Source of the DNA: Lepisosteus oculatus
Lineage: Eukaryota > Chordata > Actinopteri > Semionotiformes > Lepisosteidae
Assembly (NCBI RefSeq): GCF_040954835.1
Contig: NC_090708.1
Location: 28,408,001 to 28,472,000, forward strand
Length of the DNA: 64,000 bases
Direction of reading: 5' to 3'
The translations under genes and the position numbers were made by a program. A model generated the notes under the pieces. The model ran no database searches. It was not told where the DNA came from and worked only from the letters and a program-made list of their open reading frames with translations. This document shows positions 11,661 to 23,843 of this stretch, one piece after another. Each line of letters begins with the position of its first letter. Position 1 is the stretch's first letter.

Positions 11661-12046
11661 TATAATGTAAGGTGTGAATAGGCTAGGCTAAAGTAATAGT
11701 TCTTCAGTCTGGATTTGAATACTGTTCCAAAATCACTCAAATTCTCTTACCTCTCTATTTACTGAAGATAACATTTTTAAAATACATTACGTCACTTACG
11801 TTTGTAGCACACACTCCTATAGAATGGTATAGAATTACATAGTAGCTCTTGTGCCCACTCAAGTATTAGTGTGCACTGTATCATAGTACGTAGGCTGCAT
11901 ATTTGACACATAATATCATTTTATTAAAATAGAAAATATGAAAACCAGTCCTAATTTTTCAGTGCACACAACAAATTTCCAGGATCATCTGGCATAACAC
12001 CTGGGGTTGCTCCCTGTACCACAATTTGAGAACCACAGCTTTAAAA

Positions 12047-13900
12047 TATACACTGTAATCAGGTATTTCAAATGAAGTCCATTTTCTTACCCCTCACTCT
12101 GTGAGTTGATGCAGTTGGTACTGAAGAACCATGTCTCTTCCTATAAAATGTCTATGTCTCCATACAACTTCAGGAAAGCAGGCTTTGGAGGAATTAAACA
12201 GTTTAATACAGGTAAAATGGAACAGGACAGCAAATTTGTCCCAGATTTATCTAAATTGCTAAAATACAGTATCCCAAATGGTTTAACAAAAAAAAAAAGT
12301 AAAAACAGCAGGATTAAATGCATTATTGTTCTTTTGGTTTGTGCTTTTTCATGCATCAAGTATAAAAAACAGGTTGGGGGGAGGTTTTTCCTTACAAAAA
12401 TGCTTAAGTCTTGCTTTTCACATACATAACAACATAAACATTTCAACTTAAATAATCATAAAGATTGTTAAATCTGTGCTTGTACTACCTATTCATGATC
12501 ACGATCCAGTGTTTATCTCACATCTCTGCTTGAAATTGAAGTGCTAAAGGATGTTAGGCAATCATGTTCTCCTATCCCCAGTTTTTCAATTTTTCATAAA
12601 TATCTTGAGATTGCTTTATTCTTAGAATGGAGTACACTTAAATATTGTACATTGAGACAATCTCCTAGAAACTGACACAGAGATGAGTGAATTTGCAAGT
12701 AAATGCACATTTTGAAATTCAAGGTGTGGGTGGGCTGTGTATCAATAGCCAATATCATAAAAACATTTCAGTGCCAGTACTGGACATCTGATTTTAGTCT
12801 GTCAAAGAGAAATAGAAATAAGACACAATTACAGTATGTGTCCCTTTCTATCTTAAACATGCAAATGTATAGAATGAAAAACACCTCATATTACATCTTA
12901 CTGTACATCAGTTAACAATATTGGTAGCAGTGAAGTATTATGACATGTTAGTTAAATCCTGATGTTCCTTTTTTTAAGGCAACACTTGTGATTACATTAA
13001 AATATTTAAGATCCATTTAATTTTGTTAATCAGTGATTAATTTAATGTAATCATAATCACACAAACACACAAAACATACTGATATTCAAATGCAAAACAA
13101 CCACCCAGCCCAACTGTCATGGATAGATTGAAAATCAAATTGCAGGTGTTGATATAGAGGAATTAGCTAGACTAACCAAAGGTGAAGTTCCTTTTATAGT
13201 CATGTGATTACCCAAAAAATAAGGCGCTATATCTCGGGAACAAAAGCAACACAAATGCCCAAACCAGCAGAAACCAAGCACTAAGTAATGTGACGGGTTT
13301 CATTGTTTGTGCTGTTTGTAGAAGGGACAACTTCATAGAGCTGTCACTAGTTGCTATGAAAAACCTAACAGGATGCACTGCAATCGATAAGTGGCTGCCC
13401 AGCTTACAGAAGCATACAATTACATTGGGAATATGTCAGATATTAAACTGAGAAGACATTTGACAACTGTGTGGAAGCCTGAATTAAATTCTTCAATAAC
13501 AATATAACATCAGAGTTAGGAGAATCTCTGATATAAAATAATTAGAAGGAAGTATTACCTTTTGGTGAAAGGAGGCTACAGTACATTAATTTACTATATT
13601 TTGTTGTTTGTTATTCGTTCATGCTTGCTTGGGACTCCTGAGTAATTTAATATTCTTCAAGGTTTTATTTGATAGGTAAAAAGCAAACAAAACATTGTTT
13701 TTTTAATGCTTGGTGTGTTTACATTCTCTAGATTTACAAGATTGCTCATAAGGGGAAATGTTTGATTCTCATCATTTGGAAAAGTGCACACACTTTCTTT
13801 GTGTCCTCTGTGACTGCCTAATGACTGTTTCTAATCACCTCTGAGGCACACTGTTTAGACTCCCACAGGATACAAAAATGACATAAAACTATTCAATACA
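12047..13900. other. Intergenic, nothing recognised
   Basis: AT-rich. Overlapping frames on both strands at 12106-12446 have no recognisable domain and are not called. Confidence 0.4.
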
Positions 13901-14846
13901 GTCTATAATCCTATCCTTCAGTCTTTTGCAATGATCAGAGTAGGTAAGTATACTTTGTTTTTGACTATATTAGATTGATTTAGTCTTTCCTTACTAAATT
14001 ATTGTACACAATCAGGGGTAAATAAATATGTATTTTATGACCACAAACTACTTTACGCTAATTACAGTAAATATTTAATGGAGTCCATGTGGTAAATTGT
14101 ATTTTCTATTGTAAGAATGTATGTGTACTATTTGTCTGTTACTTATATACTGTACATGAGAAAAAGTCATGTTAATATTTCACAATTTATAATTCACAAA
14201 ATCTTTACACATATAATCACAGTGACTCCAGATAAATTACGACTGTGGGCATTTATTTAGAATTATACTAAGGGCAAACTGCAATTGTGTTATTGGAGAC
14301 TGTAGATCCATTGCAAAGCTCATGGGACATATCTAGGACTGAGTGAGCTTTTACACATTAAATGAATAGCCTTATACTCTACATGAGTATTTATTTTCTA
14401 TTAACAGTAAACTCTGTGTTAAACAGAAGCATGTTAAGTGAACATGTTGTGCTAAGAAACAGGTCAATTCCATAAATAATTAGATTTAGAATGAGTATTA
14501 TTTTTAATTTGATAATATGAGCTAGGTTGCATGTCCACAATTATCACTATAATGTTTCAAAGTATTTAACATTTTCTTTTTTTGTGCATTTCTGTATAAC
14601 GTCTTAGAAAACATAATAAATATGAGAGTAAGCATTAATAACACGAACCAAACAGGATCAATGGTTTAATTTGAAATAGCTTAATTTCAAATTCCATTTT
14701 GAATAGTGCTAATTTGAAACTTAGTTAGCTATTAATGTTAATAAGATTGAATTGTCTAAGGGATGTGTGTGAATAGTTTCCAGGTTTAAAAAATGAGGTT
14801 CTGTCTTTTACATGAAAAAAAATTGTTTTCTTCTTTCATGTTTCAG
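13901..14846 (+). other. Candidate 5' noncoding exon end and intron of OR2
   Basis: A consensus donor AG|GTAAGTA lies at 13942-13950, and an acceptor TTTCAG ends at 14846, 12 bases before the OR2 ATG. If paired, they enclose a 903-bp intron. A CTCCCACAGGA stretch just upstream (near 13860) resembles an Olf-1/EBF site. Pairing is inference. Confidence 0.35.
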
Positions 14847-14858
14847 AATAATTTAGCC

Positions 14859-15839
14859 ATGGATGACACAAACCAAACAAGGGTCACAGAATTCATTATT
14901 GTCGGATTCCCAGGACTTCAGGACCCAGAGAGGAAGGCTATTCTGTTTGTTGTCTTCCTCACATTGTATCTTATGATTTTATTGGGAAATCTCCTTCTTA
15001 TTGGCATATATGTAGCAGATTCAGGCTTACACACCCCAATGTATATGACAATATTCAGCCTGGCCATCATTGACATCACCCTTCCGACATGTACTGTACC
15101 TACAATGTTAAATGTGTTCAGGTCTGCTACATATGCTGTCCCCATACAAGCTTGTTTCACCCAAACATATTTCTTTCTGGCATTGGGCTGCGTTGAATGT
15201 TTTATCCTCTTAATAATGGCTTATGACAGATATCTTGCCATCTGCCACCCTCTTCACTACCCCACCAAGATGAGCCACAGATTTACTTTAAAACTCATCA
15301 CTATATGTTGGTTGGGAGGATTCCTGTGCCCAATTCCTGCTTTTAGTTTGGGGATGACAAAGCCATACTGTGGACCCAACAAGGTTTTACAGTGTTTCTG
15401 TGACTACTCTGGAGTGCTACGCTTGGCTTGTGCAGACATTGTCTTGAGCAGCTATGTGGCTTTAGCTGTCGGTATGTGTGTGTTATTTATCCCTATGTTC
15501 TTCATCCTGCTATCTTATCTAAAGATAATTAAGTCAGTGCTCCAGATTGTCAGTTCTGAGGGAAGATTCAAAGCCTTCTCTACCTGCGGCTCACACCTGC
15601 TGGTCATTTCTATCTTCTATCTTACTGCAGCAGGTGTTTATATCTCCTACAGGATTCCTGGGAATTCTGTGGATCTGCGAATCTTTGGGGCGGTCTTTCA
15701 AAATATATTCCCTCCTCTCATGAATCCAATCATTTACTGTCTGCGAACGAAAGAGATCAGGGCTAGCTTGCTTAAAACCTTTAATGTTGGACGTTTCTAT
15801 CCGCTTAGGACAGAGATCAGATCTCGTGTGATAGCTTAA
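14859..15839 (+). CDS. Olfactory receptor, fish type (OR2), intact
   Basis: A 326-residue seven-transmembrane odorant receptor and close paralogue of OR1 (about four of five residues the same by eye). It has an NQT glycosylation site at residues 5-7, the GN pair of TM1 at 43-44, LHTPMY at 57-62, MAYDRYLAIC at 120-129, a KAFSTCGSHL stretch opening TM6 and LMNPIIYCLR in TM7. The cytoplasmic tail is longer and of different sequence from OR1. A longer frame begins at 14793, but it crosses the TTTCAG acceptor ending at 14846, so GCCATGG with ATG at 14859 is the chosen start. No breaks. It is probably a tandem duplicate of OR1 with the same upstream layout. Confidence 0.95.
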   Translation: MDDTNQTRVTEFIIVGFPGLQDPERKAILFVVFLTLYLMILLGNLLLIGIYVADSGLHTPMYMTIFSLAIIDITLPTCTVPTMLNVFRSATYAVPIQACFTQTYFFLALGCVECFILLIMAYDRYLAICHPLHYPTKMSHRFTLKLITICWLGGFLCPIPAFSLGMTKPYCGPNKVLQCFCDYSGVLRLACADIVLSSYVALAVGMCVLFIPMFFILLSYLKIIKSVLQIVSSEGRFKAFSTCGSHLLVISIFYLTAAGVYISYRIPGNSVDLRIFGAVFQNIFPPLMNPIIYCLRTKEIRASLLKTFNVGRFYPLRTEIRSRVIA

Positions 15840-18627
15840 GTCACAGCATGAAACAATAATTTCTCACATATAAGCATTCCTGCATTACAACCACTAGTGA
15901 AACCTATTAGTGGATTTAAAAACAATAGGAACAGTTTAGTACACATCTTCAGTGCAAACACTATATTGCCATGTGTACACAGTGTATATCTTTACAAAGC
16001 TTGTACTTTGAGACTTTTACTTATTTCCAGAAATCTGTAACAAATATAAATCTGGACTACTTTACATCCTGAAGAAGTTAGAACCAAAAACAACACTAAT
16101 CACTCCATTTACTTTTATTATTTTTGAAATAATAATGTATTAATATCATATGCATGCTTGACTTATTATTTCTGCACTGTCTGGAATTGAGGAATGCTCT
16201 TAGAGCATTTAATACTCCGTGGATATCTGCAGAATATCATTTGTACTACACATTCCTCAGGATAATGTGTACACAAACCTTTATTCCAGAATGCAATACA
16301 GTAAACAAATTAATTCTAACAAAGCAAATAGTAGTAAAATAGTAATGATATATAAGTAAAATAGTCATGATATGGTAAATAAGAAGTAAAAATATAGGTT
16401 ACATTTAACTTTAGCAATATCCTTAAACCTGCCTCTGGCATGAAACATATCATTTGCTTATTCGCTCAGATTTTCATTTTTTTAAGAAGTACACTTTGAT
16501 ATGGCAAGGAACCTGCAATACTAGATTTTGTTGTCAGCATATGCATGCATAACCTAAGAACCGTAACATATGATCACATAGTTAATAAATTCAGGTTTAA
16601 CATGAGGTAAAATACTACATACGGTAAATGTCTCACTGTGTAACAGATAATAAGGAGACCTTGCTTGGTATATTTTTTTCTTAAAAAATAATGTAAGTGA
16701 AGTGAGTACTGAGAAGACTAAGAATAAAAAAACGACACATCTTGTTGCTTCATCCAAAGTTACTTAAATTGCTTGGTAGCTAGCTAGGTATTTTACTCTA
16801 ACAGATTAACTGAGGTACTTTGCTCAAGAATACAACAGCAGTGTCACACACAAAGTATGCACCTGGCTTTAAACATACAGCTTTTTAACAAAACAAAAGA
16901 CTTCTCAATCACCCTTCAACTACACTTCTACATAATCACAATACAGTTTAAACTAAAGTTCTATTCCAAACTTCACCCAGACAATTACAATAAAGCTATG
17001 CAGACTGACAATTATAGTTATTTAATAGGACTCTTGCCAAACACTGCATGAACTGCCTTAAAAAGATTTCTTCACCACAAAGCCTTGTGAGCTGAGTGTT
17101 ATTTTAGAACATCTTCCTCCCTCCTCCAAGACTTAAAAAAAAGTGATGATCCCTGCTCCAAAACTCTTTGTTAATTCCTCCCTCAAATTTTAGAATCACG
17201 TTATTGAGTTTTGGTTGCAGAGACAATTAAACTTGTGTTCAGCAATGTAATAATACAGCATTGCATTAGGACTATGAAATGTAAGTCAAATGCAAATGCT
17301 GGGTGAGAGGCAGATGAGATCAGAAAACCTGCAGGCAGCATGCAGACAGGGAAACTGCACAGAACTGTGTATCCACAAAGACGCTGTGCAGGTGATGTGC
17401 GGAAGCTGCACGGGCTACATATAGGTGGCATGCAGACAGGGGAACTGCGCTGCAGATGGATATGCAGACAAATGGCATTATGCTGTGTCAGGCTAGGAAA
17501 CCAAGAAGTGAACAGTCCAAGTATGCAGCCGAGCAGGTGAGGTTAAAGCAAGTAAATCACACACAGGAGATATGTTGAGAGTGGTCTGGGTCAGAAAAGT
17601 GAGGGTCAGATCCCAGAAGGCACAGCAGCACAATACAAAGAATGTCTAGAAGATGAGTTGAAAGCAAGCCAGGGACCATGCTGAGATAAAAACCATAGAG
17701 ATAAGCCAAAGGGTGATCAGGAATGAAGTCATAACAAAGCAAAGGTCAGGATACTAAAAAAGTATGGAAGGTCATGCTGGGTGACAAACATGGAATTTTT
17801 GTGTTTTTTTTAAATTGTGAAAGGTGGTTGCATTAATATTTCATGGCATTTAATAATTGCTAATTTTCTCATATTATCTCACATCTCACAGATATACTGT
17901 GATTTGATTAAAAAGAAGTAGTACTGTCAATATTTGTGAATCTATAAAAGTAACATATTTTCTTTAAATGATAAACATTGTAACTTGAATAATTTAAATG
18001 AACATAAGTGTAAAACGGTTATATCCTATTAAAATGATTTATTTGGGGGAAAATATTCTATATTAGAAATGTTATTGTAAGTTGATCTCCATGTGAATGC
18101 TGTCCAGAAAACAAGCTGATGAGGGGGGACAGAACAAAGCAAAGTTTTGCAGGAGGGAGGAAGGAGTTTAGAAGCAGAGCAATGTAGGGGATTTTGGAGG
18201 AGGGAGGAGGATGTCCTAATATGTGTACTGTAATATAGGGAGAGTAACAACTCTCTTCCTCAGGAGGATACGTTTTTTTTTATTTTGCACCTTACAGATT
18301 GGAGTGAGATTTTCCCAGTACCTCAGACAGGTACAGTATGTAAGCACGTCATGCAAAAACTAATGAAATAACAAGAAAAAAGTACAAAAGGAACAAAAGC
18401 ATTCAGAGGAAAGAATCTGAACAAGTAAAAACATCAACCCTGAGTGTAATAAATTAAAAATAAATTAAATTAGACTAATAGTAGGACTAGCTGATCAGAT
18501 GGTCTCCCAAAATAATGCAAATACATTTTTAAAACTGTAATATTTCCTGATTCATACCAAACTTTGTGGAAGCTCCAAAAACTCCTTCTGGCAGGGAAAA
18601 TACATTATAAACATATACACATTTATA
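15840..18627. other. Intergenic, nothing recognised
   Basis: AT-rich, no gene. The word GCATGCAGACAGGG-AACTG occurs twice (about 17337 and 17429), a small local duplication. Confidence 0.4.
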
Positions 18628-20025
18628 CAGATGCAGCCATTCAAAATGGGTGAGGTATTTCGCGGCATACCCGGTGGGCATGTCGCGGTATCACGCTGTG
18701 TCACGTGGTTAATCGCGCGTCATTTGACTCTCTGCCGGAAACTATCCGGCGTCACCTTGTAAAACCGCCAGGGGGAGCTTAACCTCTCATGTACAGCATT
18801 TGAGCTTTTAATTTTGAACTGTGTATTACAGCATGTTAATCATCAGTCATTAAAATGTTGGTATATTTTATGAAAGCAAGATTGCTCAGTTGGATAAAAG
18901 TACACAACCTACCTTTACCAGAAATATTTATGCATCAAAGCCTTTACTGAAGATATTACTAATAGTATTAATAATGGATGGCTTTGGACAAGCTGTATAC
19001 TCAAAGTATAATTTCTTTAGCACATTTGTACAAGCACTTGGAATCTGTCCAAGCCATACTTTGTCAGGCATTTTGTTTTACTTCAATGGGCATAAAAACT
19101 TCCTTGCTTTTAACAGGGCGTTTCATAATTTCTAACTACGAAAATGATTTAAAATGCGACACTTATCATTCAACTAGAGCTCAAAATATCGCAAGGATCC
19201 TCAAGAGCACAGCAAAGATATTGCACACACACACGATAGAAGCAGGAACCGCTGTCAGAAGGGAAGAAGGTAACTATTCATTGTTATCAAAAATGACTTA
19301 GAATCGATCATGTTGCGATATTTTGAAATATAAAAGTCAATTGATTGTCCATAACATTGCTATTCTATTTTTTCGAAGAAATGTTTGTTAAAAGAAAAGT
19401 CCAGCTCCAGCTGGATTTGAACAGACAACCTGTGCATTGTTAGTCACGCTCATAGACCAGTAGGCTACAAGACAACTCACATGAAAAGGGAGGCGAAACA
19501 GTCCTACACAGCCCTGTCGCAGTACACGAATATAATCATACCGTTATTAAATTCTTTAGATACGCGATTCCATATTATATTCCCTATTAATCAAATTCTA
19601 AAAGTATGCTTGTTGACTCCGGTATCACGTTAGTTAAAGACTTCGAAGCTTAAAATGTTTAGGAAGAAATGGAATACTGGTGTGTATTTTTTTCTTTAAA
19701 GTACCAAGACCAGCTATATACTGTATGTTTATGTTCCAAGATTAATATCGTTTATGGCCTTCACACGTGGTACAGTATGCTCCTATTCTTTTTATGCTCA
19801 GCTACTAAGATTTCCCTTCAGTGGTTAAATTCAATATCTACAACGGGCACAGTAAAGACGTTTACAGTAAGTCTTTCTATGACAGACCAACGGACCACGA
19901 GTGCCCCTGTCGGTCAACCAATCACGTACCGCGGTACCCAGCGTCATTTGCGTCATGATACGTGACACCGCAGCCAATTACCTGCGGTATGTGTCTGTAC
20001 CGCGCACTTTGAATGGCTGCATCTG
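18628..20025. mobile_element. Unclassified TIR DNA transposon, copy A
   Basis: It begins CAGATGCAGCCATTCAAA and ends with the inverted form TTTGAATGGCTGCATCTG, with TA on both sides (18626-18627, 20026-20027). The ends are GC-rich with many GCGGTA/CGTGAC words; the interior is AT-rich. No transposase is recognisable; frames at 18890-19301 have no known domain, so it is probably non-autonomous. A tRNA-like stretch with a B-box form (GTTCAAATCC on the minus strand) lies at 19400-19475. Two more members lie at 40741-49068 and 57140-58019. The TA duplication points to Tc1/mariner-type mobilisation, but this is inference. Confidence 0.75.
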
Positions 20026-20027
20026 TA

Positions 20028-22436
20028 CAGTATATTCCACCATATAGGCTTGCAACTCTTTTACAGAAACAGTGTATTTTGGCTGAGATTGCAGCCAAAA
20101 AGAGTTGGGATCACATCCCTCTTAGGTCTATGAGCAGCAAACTCAGAATAAAAAAAAGTCACAAGTGTAGAAATTGTTAGACATTTTAGGGAAATTATGT
20201 AACTCATATAAACCTGTTTTAGATCATGTCATGACAAATTAAACGTTATCTCAAATCTTTAAAGAGCATCCAGGAGAAAGATCGCTTTTTCATGGATTTA
20301 TTGTATTTACCTAAAAGGATGCTGTGATGCTTATTTGTAGAAGGAATTATGATTCCGTTGTCTGTTTCTGCTGTGATTTTTACATACTGACAAAAATATA
20401 TAACACCTTTCAGTTACTATTGTTTCCATGAAACTTTTTTAGATTCATAGTGGGTGTATTGTGTGGAGTCGAATCCTGGATCTGGTCTTCTCTCTTGGAC
20501 ACCTCTGAAAGATAAACCATTTCAGTCTCCAATAAATCTCTAAATACAATGTGCCCAGGCCTTGACATTATTAGAGTGCATGAGTGTGGATTATGTGGAT
20601 TACAGGAAAATAGTCATAGATAGTCCTTAATAGACCAGATGTTGGTTTAGCTTTCAGGCTATTATGTGGTGATTCTCAAATGAACCATTGTTTTCATTTG
20701 AGGCCACTGAGCAAGTAGGAAAATAAATTGACCACATAAAAATACCTCACGCTAACCAATGAAGAAAGAAGTCTGAAGAGGAACTAGCATACTGTATGTG
20801 TTTGAAGGGAAAATACAGTATACAGAGAGGAATATTTTTTTGTGGACAAAAGATCAATGGGAAAAAAAGCTTGAATATAGGCTGTAGGTCATTCATTACA
20901 TGGGTGCAGAATAATTGTTGCCTGATTATAGATCTAGATATCTTGACTAAAGTCTAAAGTGGAAGAAGCCTAATCAGAAATCAAAGCCAAAACCCTGGAT
21001 CTAACTTACTGCTTGTTTTGTTATGTTTTCCTGAATAATTCATGGACTAATTAGATTTGTCTGCAGGCAGTAAATGGGAGATGCAAACTACTGAGATCAT
21101 TATAAGTAACTGTTTACCAAATGGCTTGGGATAGACAAATACTAACAATGGCAAAACATGTTTTACCTGAAGAGGATGGTTTCAGGTGTCACAAACACAC
21201 AAACTGGAATTAATTAATTTTTCTGCTTGTTTCATGAAAAAGCAAAACACTCATTAGCATTACTGATGCTATTCTTAGCCATAGCAAATCTCTACATTCT
21301 TTTCAGACTCTCTCAGCAATTACTCCTTTAGGAATCCCACTTTCCCTGCTGTGATCCAGCTAACAACTGTAATTACCTCTTTAGTGGGGTCATTAACCTG
21401 ATCTAATTTGTCTCACAAGAGCAGAAACAACAATAAAATATCTAGTAGTCTCTGTTAATTCTGCTCTTTATCAAAAACTTCTGCAACATGATACAGTAAG
21501 TGACAATTTAAGATTCCCAGCCTGAATACTTTCACCAAGGTTGTTTTTGCCAGGAATTAGATTAATATTAATCTGCTAACAGTGTTTTTTTTTGGTGTGG
21601 AACATGGCATTTGGGGTATCATCCCTTTTTAATGATGCTATGAAGAACAGCAAACACTACTCAGAGTAAAAGGTATATGAGTTTGATGAAGAACAGGTAA
21701 TATTTTGTGACTTCATCTTTGTTTTTATTTTTAACTGAAGAGCAAAAGTGTTTCTAAACAAAAATATATATTTTACAGTGATAAAGTGCCTTTTTTTTGA
21801 AAATTAATGTAGTCTAGAAAACACATAAAGTGACCCCATGCCAAGTGGATACATCAATTTGCAGAGGGTGTGAATCAGCAGTTTTGAGACTAGTTACAAC
21901 TTCATACACTCTGCAAGGTGGTGAGCGTGACACTATTCATGTCAAAGATTCAGAAGATCCTGTTGAACACTCCTCTCTGCAAGACATTATCTCTAAAATG
22001 CTTTCTTACGATATTCTATTAATCTTCTACAACATTTTTAAGGTTTTCTATTATAATTTCAATTTCTTTAGCACTTCTATTAATCCTTAATTGTGCATAT
22101 AGGCTATAAAAATGTCCTCATAAAATAAACCTAATGCCTCCTAGGACCTCATGCAACTTATGAAAATGTAAATTAGTTCAGTTTGATGATATTATTAATA
22201 ATATATAAAATATTATCTCAAGGAGAGGAGAGAGATAGGCAGTGACCATTGCAGGTTGGACACTCATGAAGTGCTCTCCTTCCAAAGACACTGGTGTGAT
22301 ATATGAACTGGACAGATGCTAACATGTAACACTAATGTTATTGTGTGTATTGCTGTATTTAATCAAGACTGTGATTTAATAAACAGTGCTTGTTTTTCTA
22401 AATGTTGACTTACGTTTGTTACCTGTTTATCATCTT
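20028..22436. other. Intergenic, nothing recognised
   Basis: AT-rich. A weak SINE-like trace (GAGTCGAATCCTGGATC) lies near 20468. An 86-codon plus-strand frame at 21830-22090 has no recognisable domain and is not called. Confidence 0.35.
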
Positions 22437-23285
22437 ACAGTTCAGCTCAGTTTACCTGTCACATACACAAGTGCAATGAAATGTTTATTTGCATAAATGC
22501 TTTGATTAAAAAAAACTTTAAGGAAACATGAAAAACATAAACACTGAACAGTAGCAGTAACAACAAGTTAAATAACATATACTGTAACTTAAAAAACAGG
22601 TAATGCAAGCAGTATGAGAAAAGAAAAATAAACATCAGTGTGAGCCAGAGGTTGGGGTAGAGTTCAGTAATCTGAGAGCTTGCGGGAAGAAACTGTCTCT
22701 GAATCTGAAGGTATGTGCTTTTATGCTCCTTTAATCCTTCTCAGAAGGAAGGAGAGAGAAAAGTGAGAAACCAGGATGAATGGTATCCTTAACAATACTT
22801 CCAGCCTTCCTGAGACAGTGAGTTGTAATAATGTCCACAATAGAGTGGAGCTGTATACCAATAATGGAACAGGCTGACCTGATCACCCCCTGTAAAGCCT
22901 TTTGGTCAGACAAAGAGTTGCCAAACCACACTGTAATACCACATGTGAGCACACTTTCAGAAGTGCACCAGTAAAATGTAGCAAGGATAGTTAAAGATAG
23001 ACCAAATGTTTTCAACTGTTGAAGGAAGTAAAGGTGCTGTTGTGCCTTCCTTGTAGCTCCAGTTACATGCTGGGACCATGTTAAATCATTAGTAATGTAG
23101 GCACCCAGAAACGTAAAGCTGCTAACCATCTCTACAGCCACCCAATTGATGTGAATATGGGTGTGGTTCCTATCCTGCTTTCTAAAAGTAACAACCAGCT
23201 CTTTCGTTTTGCTGATGTTGAGCGAGAGTTTATTGTTCATCACTCCACCAGTTTCCTGACCTCATCTCCATAGGTCGTCTCATCA
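22437..23285 (-). mobile_element. LINE, 5'-truncated, L2/CR1-like
   Basis: Minus-strand coding at 23243-22731 (170 residues) matches the C-terminal part of a CR1/L2-group reverse transcriptase. It opens with an NNKLSLNISKTKELVV-like stretch, followed by the SFTFLGAYI thumb region and the HPGFSLFSLLPS end. The noncoding 3' tail runs to about 22437 and ends in a short CTGAACTG-type repeat. The catalytic palm is missing, and a frameshift is likely near 23245, so it is a dead 5' truncation, normal for LINE insertions. It abuts the 5S-derived SINE directly. Confidence 0.8.
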
Positions 23286-23290
23286 TTACT

Positions 23291-23843
23291 CGCCAGCAGC
23301 CATATCACCCTGCAACTCACAACAGACAACCCACTGAAGCTAAGCAGGTGTGAGCCTGGTCAGTTCCTGGATGTGAGACCTCCTGGGAAAAACTTAGGTT
23401 GCTGCTGGAAGAGGTGTTAGTGGAGCCAGCAGGGAGAACTCACTCTGCGGTCCATGTGGGTCATAATGCCCCAGTATAGTGACGGGGACACTATACTGTA
23501 AACAGGCACCGTTCTTCGGATAAGACGTAAAACTGAGGTCCTGACTCTCTGTGGTCATTAAAAATCCCAGGGCGTTTCTCAAAAAGTGTAGGGGTGTAAC
23601 CCCGGTGTCCTGGCCAAATTTCCCATTGGCCCTTACCAATCATGGCTTCCTAATAATCCCCATCTATGAATTGGCTACATTACTCTGCTCTCCTCCCCAC
23701 TGATAGCTGATGTGTGGTGAGTGTTCTGGCGCACTATGGCTGCCATCTCATCATCCAGGTGGATGCTGCACATTGGTGGTGGTGAAGGGGAGTCCTGTAC
23801 CTGTAAAGCTCTTTGAGTGGAGTGTCTAGAAAAGCGCTATATA
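23291..23843 (+). repeat. 5S-derived SINE, part before the Tc1 insertion
   Basis: The head contains GAAGCTAAGCAGGTGTGAGC then CCTGGTCAGTTCCTGGATG and GAGACCTCCTGGGAA. This resembles the internal promoter region of 5S rRNA, as in SINE3-class elements. The body and tail match 59838-60411. It is cut at TATA by the Tc1 element and resumes at 25471. Confidence 0.85.

Larger units (their letters stand above)
10212..12038 (-). mobile_element. hAT-type DNA transposon, decayed
   Basis: The left end CAGTAGTTCTCAAA and the right end TTGAGAACCACAG form inverted termini of the hAT kind. Flanking octamers CTTGAAAA (10204-10211) and CTTTAAAA (12039-12046) match at 7 of 8 positions, the 8-bp duplication expected of hAT. 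Transposase remnants lie on the minus strand at about 10570-11022. At 1.8 kb it is shorter than an autonomous element. Confidence 0.8.

Noticed and set aside
12106-12446. Overlapping 101-107 codon frames on opposite strands
   Set aside because: Low-complexity lysine- and phenylalanine-rich sequence with no domain or splice context.
19400-19475. Possible tRNA gene (minus strand)
   Set aside because: It has a B-box-like word, but the acceptor, anticodon and T stems do not pair. It recurs as a module of a transposon.
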